DNA of 64,000 bases from UBA7985 sp965661545 (GTDB taxonomy: Bacteria > Pseudomonadota > Alphaproteobacteria > UBA7985). Positions 62,827-64,000 of the stretch are shown here, one piece after another; within the stretch, counting starts at the first letter, position 1; every line of letters starts with the position of its first letter. Below the pieces are notes generated by a model. That model saw only the letters and a list, made by a program, of their open reading frames with translations, was not told where the DNA came from and made no database searches. The stretch lies in assembly GCA_965661545.1 (NCBI GenBank), contig CBFIEF010000006.1, positions 1 to 64,000 of the forward strand. The letters are read 5' to 3'. Position numbers and translations under genes: made by a program.

Positions 62827-64000
62827 ATGAGCAAAGTCATCGGTATTGACTTGGGTACAACCAACTCGTGTGTGGCCGTTATGGAAGGCTCCAACACGAA
62901 GGTTATCGAAAACGCAGAAGGCGCGCGTACCACGCCTTCGATGGTGGCATTCAGCGACGGTGGCGAGCGGCTCGTAGGCCAATCCGCTAAGCGTCAGGCT
63001 GTTACCAACCCCGCCCGCACACTCTACGCAATCAAGCGTCTTGTTGGTCGTCGGTTCGACGATGCGCAGACTGCTAAGCATGCTGAAATGGCGCCTTTCA
63101 AAGTTGTGAAGGCTGACAACGGCGATGCATGGGTTGAAGTCGATGGCGAAAAATACTCTCCGAGCCAGGTTTCGGCTTTCATCCTCGGTAAGATGAAAGA
63201 AACCGCTGAAGCGTACTTGGGCGAAAATGTAACCGAGGCCGTGATTACCGTTCCGGCTTACTTCAACGACGCACAGCGCCAGGCGACTAAGGACGCGGGC
63301 AAGATTGCTGGTCTGGAAGTCAAGCGGATCATCAACGAGCCAACCGCAGCGGCTATGGCCTACGGCCTCGAGAAAAAGGGCGAAGGCACGATTATCGTCT
63401 ATGACCTTGGCGGTGGTACTTTTGACGTATCCGTTCTCGAAGTCGGCGACGGCGTGATCGAGGTTAAGGCCACCAACGGTGACACCTTCCTCGGCGGCGA
63501 AGATTTCGATATTCGCATCATGGATTACCTCGCGGACGAATTCCAAAAGGAAAACGGCATTGACCTGCGTAAGCAGACCGACGCGCTTCAGCGTTTGAAG
63601 GAAGCTGCCGAAAAAGCAAAAATCGAGCTTTCCTCTTCCATGGAAACCGAAGTGAACCTGCCGTTTATCACTGCAGACGCAACCGGCCCAAAACACCTGA
63701 TGCTCAAGATTTCCCGCGCCAAGCTCGAGGCGCTGGTTGACGATCTGCTGCAGCGGACGATGGACCCGGTCAAGAATGCACTCAAAGATTCCGGCCTCGC
63801 GGCTGGCGATATTGATGAGATCGTGATGGTTGGCGGCATGACTCGCATGCCAAAGGTTAAGGAGATCGTGAAGGGCTTCTTCGGCAAGGAGCCGAACCAA
63901 GGTGTGAACCCGGATGAAGTTGTGGCCATCGGCGCAGCGGTTCAGGGCGGCATCTTCCAAGGCGACGTTAAGGACGTTCTGTTGCTCGACGTTACCCCAT
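62827..64000 (+). CDS. dnaK: Chaperone protein DnaK (N-terminal part, cut by window edge)
   Basis: The first 391 residues of an Hsp70 are visible: IGIDLGTTNSCVAVMEG, VITVPAYFNDAQRQATKDAG, IINEPTAAAMAYG, VYDLGGGTFDVSVLEV and VMVGGMTRMPKVKEIVK, the phosphate and adenosine blocks of the ATPase domain. It ends at the window edge after LLLDVTP, so the substrate-binding domain is outside. It uses ATP to fold and protect proteins, with GrpE encoded just upstream. Confidence 0.98.
   Translation, partial: MSKVIGIDLGTTNSCVAVMEGSNTKVIENAEGARTTPSMVAFSDGGERLVGQSAKRQAVTNPARTLYAIKRLVGRRFDDAQTAKHAEMAPFKVVKADNGDAWVEVDGEKYSPSQVSAFILGKMKETAEAYLGENVTEAVITVPAYFNDAQRQATKDAGKIAGLEVKRIINEPTAAAMAYGLEKKGEGTIIVYDLGGGTFDVSVLEVGDGVIEVKATNGDTFLGGEDFDIRIMDYLADEFQKENGIDLRKQTDALQRLKEAAEKAKIELSSSMETEVNLPFITADATGPKHLMLKISRAKLEALVDDLLQRTMDPVKNALKDSGLAAGDIDEIVMVGGMTRMPKVKEIVKGFFGKEPNQGVNPDEVVAIGAAVQGGIFQGDVKDVLLLDVTP

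Noticed and set aside
62722..63960. Open frame of about 410 codons antisense to dnaK
   Set aside because: The plus strand clearly encodes DnaK with all ATPase blocks; the antisense frame has no ribosome site or family signature. DnaK-antisense frames of this sort are a known artefact.

Overview
This 64 kb window is a stretch of alphaproteobacterial chromosome, mostly housekeeping genes, densely packed with many short or overlapping junctions. The assignment rests on gene content and order: sdhCDAB; a DUF2849-cysI-DUF934 sulfite reductase cluster; a cytochrome aa3 oxidase block (tldD, ctaC, ctaD, ctaB, small CoxF-like gene, ctaG, ctaE, DUF983, surf1) leading to thrC and an M16 peptidase; gshB-comM; and rph-rdgB-hemW facing hrcA-grpE-dnaK. 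The order looks like Rhodobacterales/Rhizobiales relatives, but nothing here fixes a genus. I see no prophage, insertion sequence, CRISPR array or rRNA. One tRNA gene, tRNA-Arg(CCT), is present, and no gene-free stretch exceeds 300 bases.

Layout. 1-1480: end of a family 2 glycosyltransferase, then pdxY. 1584-5844: succinate dehydrogenase plus a short-chain dehydrogenase. 5857-10446 (minus): assimilatory sulfite reduction (ferredoxin reductase, DUF934-rhodanese fusion, cysI, DUF2849, a shortened siroheme synthase). 10639-17574: HU, recQ, MFS, P450, a membrane protein, a LysR regulator. 17704-18678: MDR oxidoreductase ending in a strong terminator. 18802-27523: an accessory locus with an alcohol dehydrogenase, a five-gene ABC importer and a divergent AcoR-like regulator. 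27559-34595: tRNA-Arg, proline iminopeptidase, pmbA, waaA, xseA, tadA, tldD. 34846-45579: oxidase operon, SURF1, M32 carboxypeptidase, threonine synthase, M16 peptidase. 45585-52713: a tandem DUF4170 protein, yqgE, dsbD, peroxiredoxin, rnhA, ispH and a frameshifted comM. 52752-59700 (minus): a long gene run from rph to an MFS transporter. 59775-64000: a TauD-type dioxygenase, hrcA, grpE and the first part of dnaK.

The most interesting region is 18802-27523. Its two ABC ATPases carry complementary defects: one lacks the switch histidine and the other has a degenerate signature motif. In a heterodimer both defects would fall in the same ATP site. The divergent regulator resembles AcoR but lacks the sigma-54 contact motif and both Walker B acidic residues, so it probably does not act as a classical sigma-54 activator. 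The gene set suggests uptake and oxidation of an alcohol or polyol whose identity is unknown.

Other points to check are the DUF934-rhodanese fusion in a cluster without cysH, the siroheme synthase whose methyltransferase half is truncated, the DUF4170-DUF4170-DUF1737 protein, the single-base frameshift just before the comM Walker A motif, and the heat-shock-type promoter with a long leader before dnaK. Function names come from recognising conserved motifs by eye; no database search was run.
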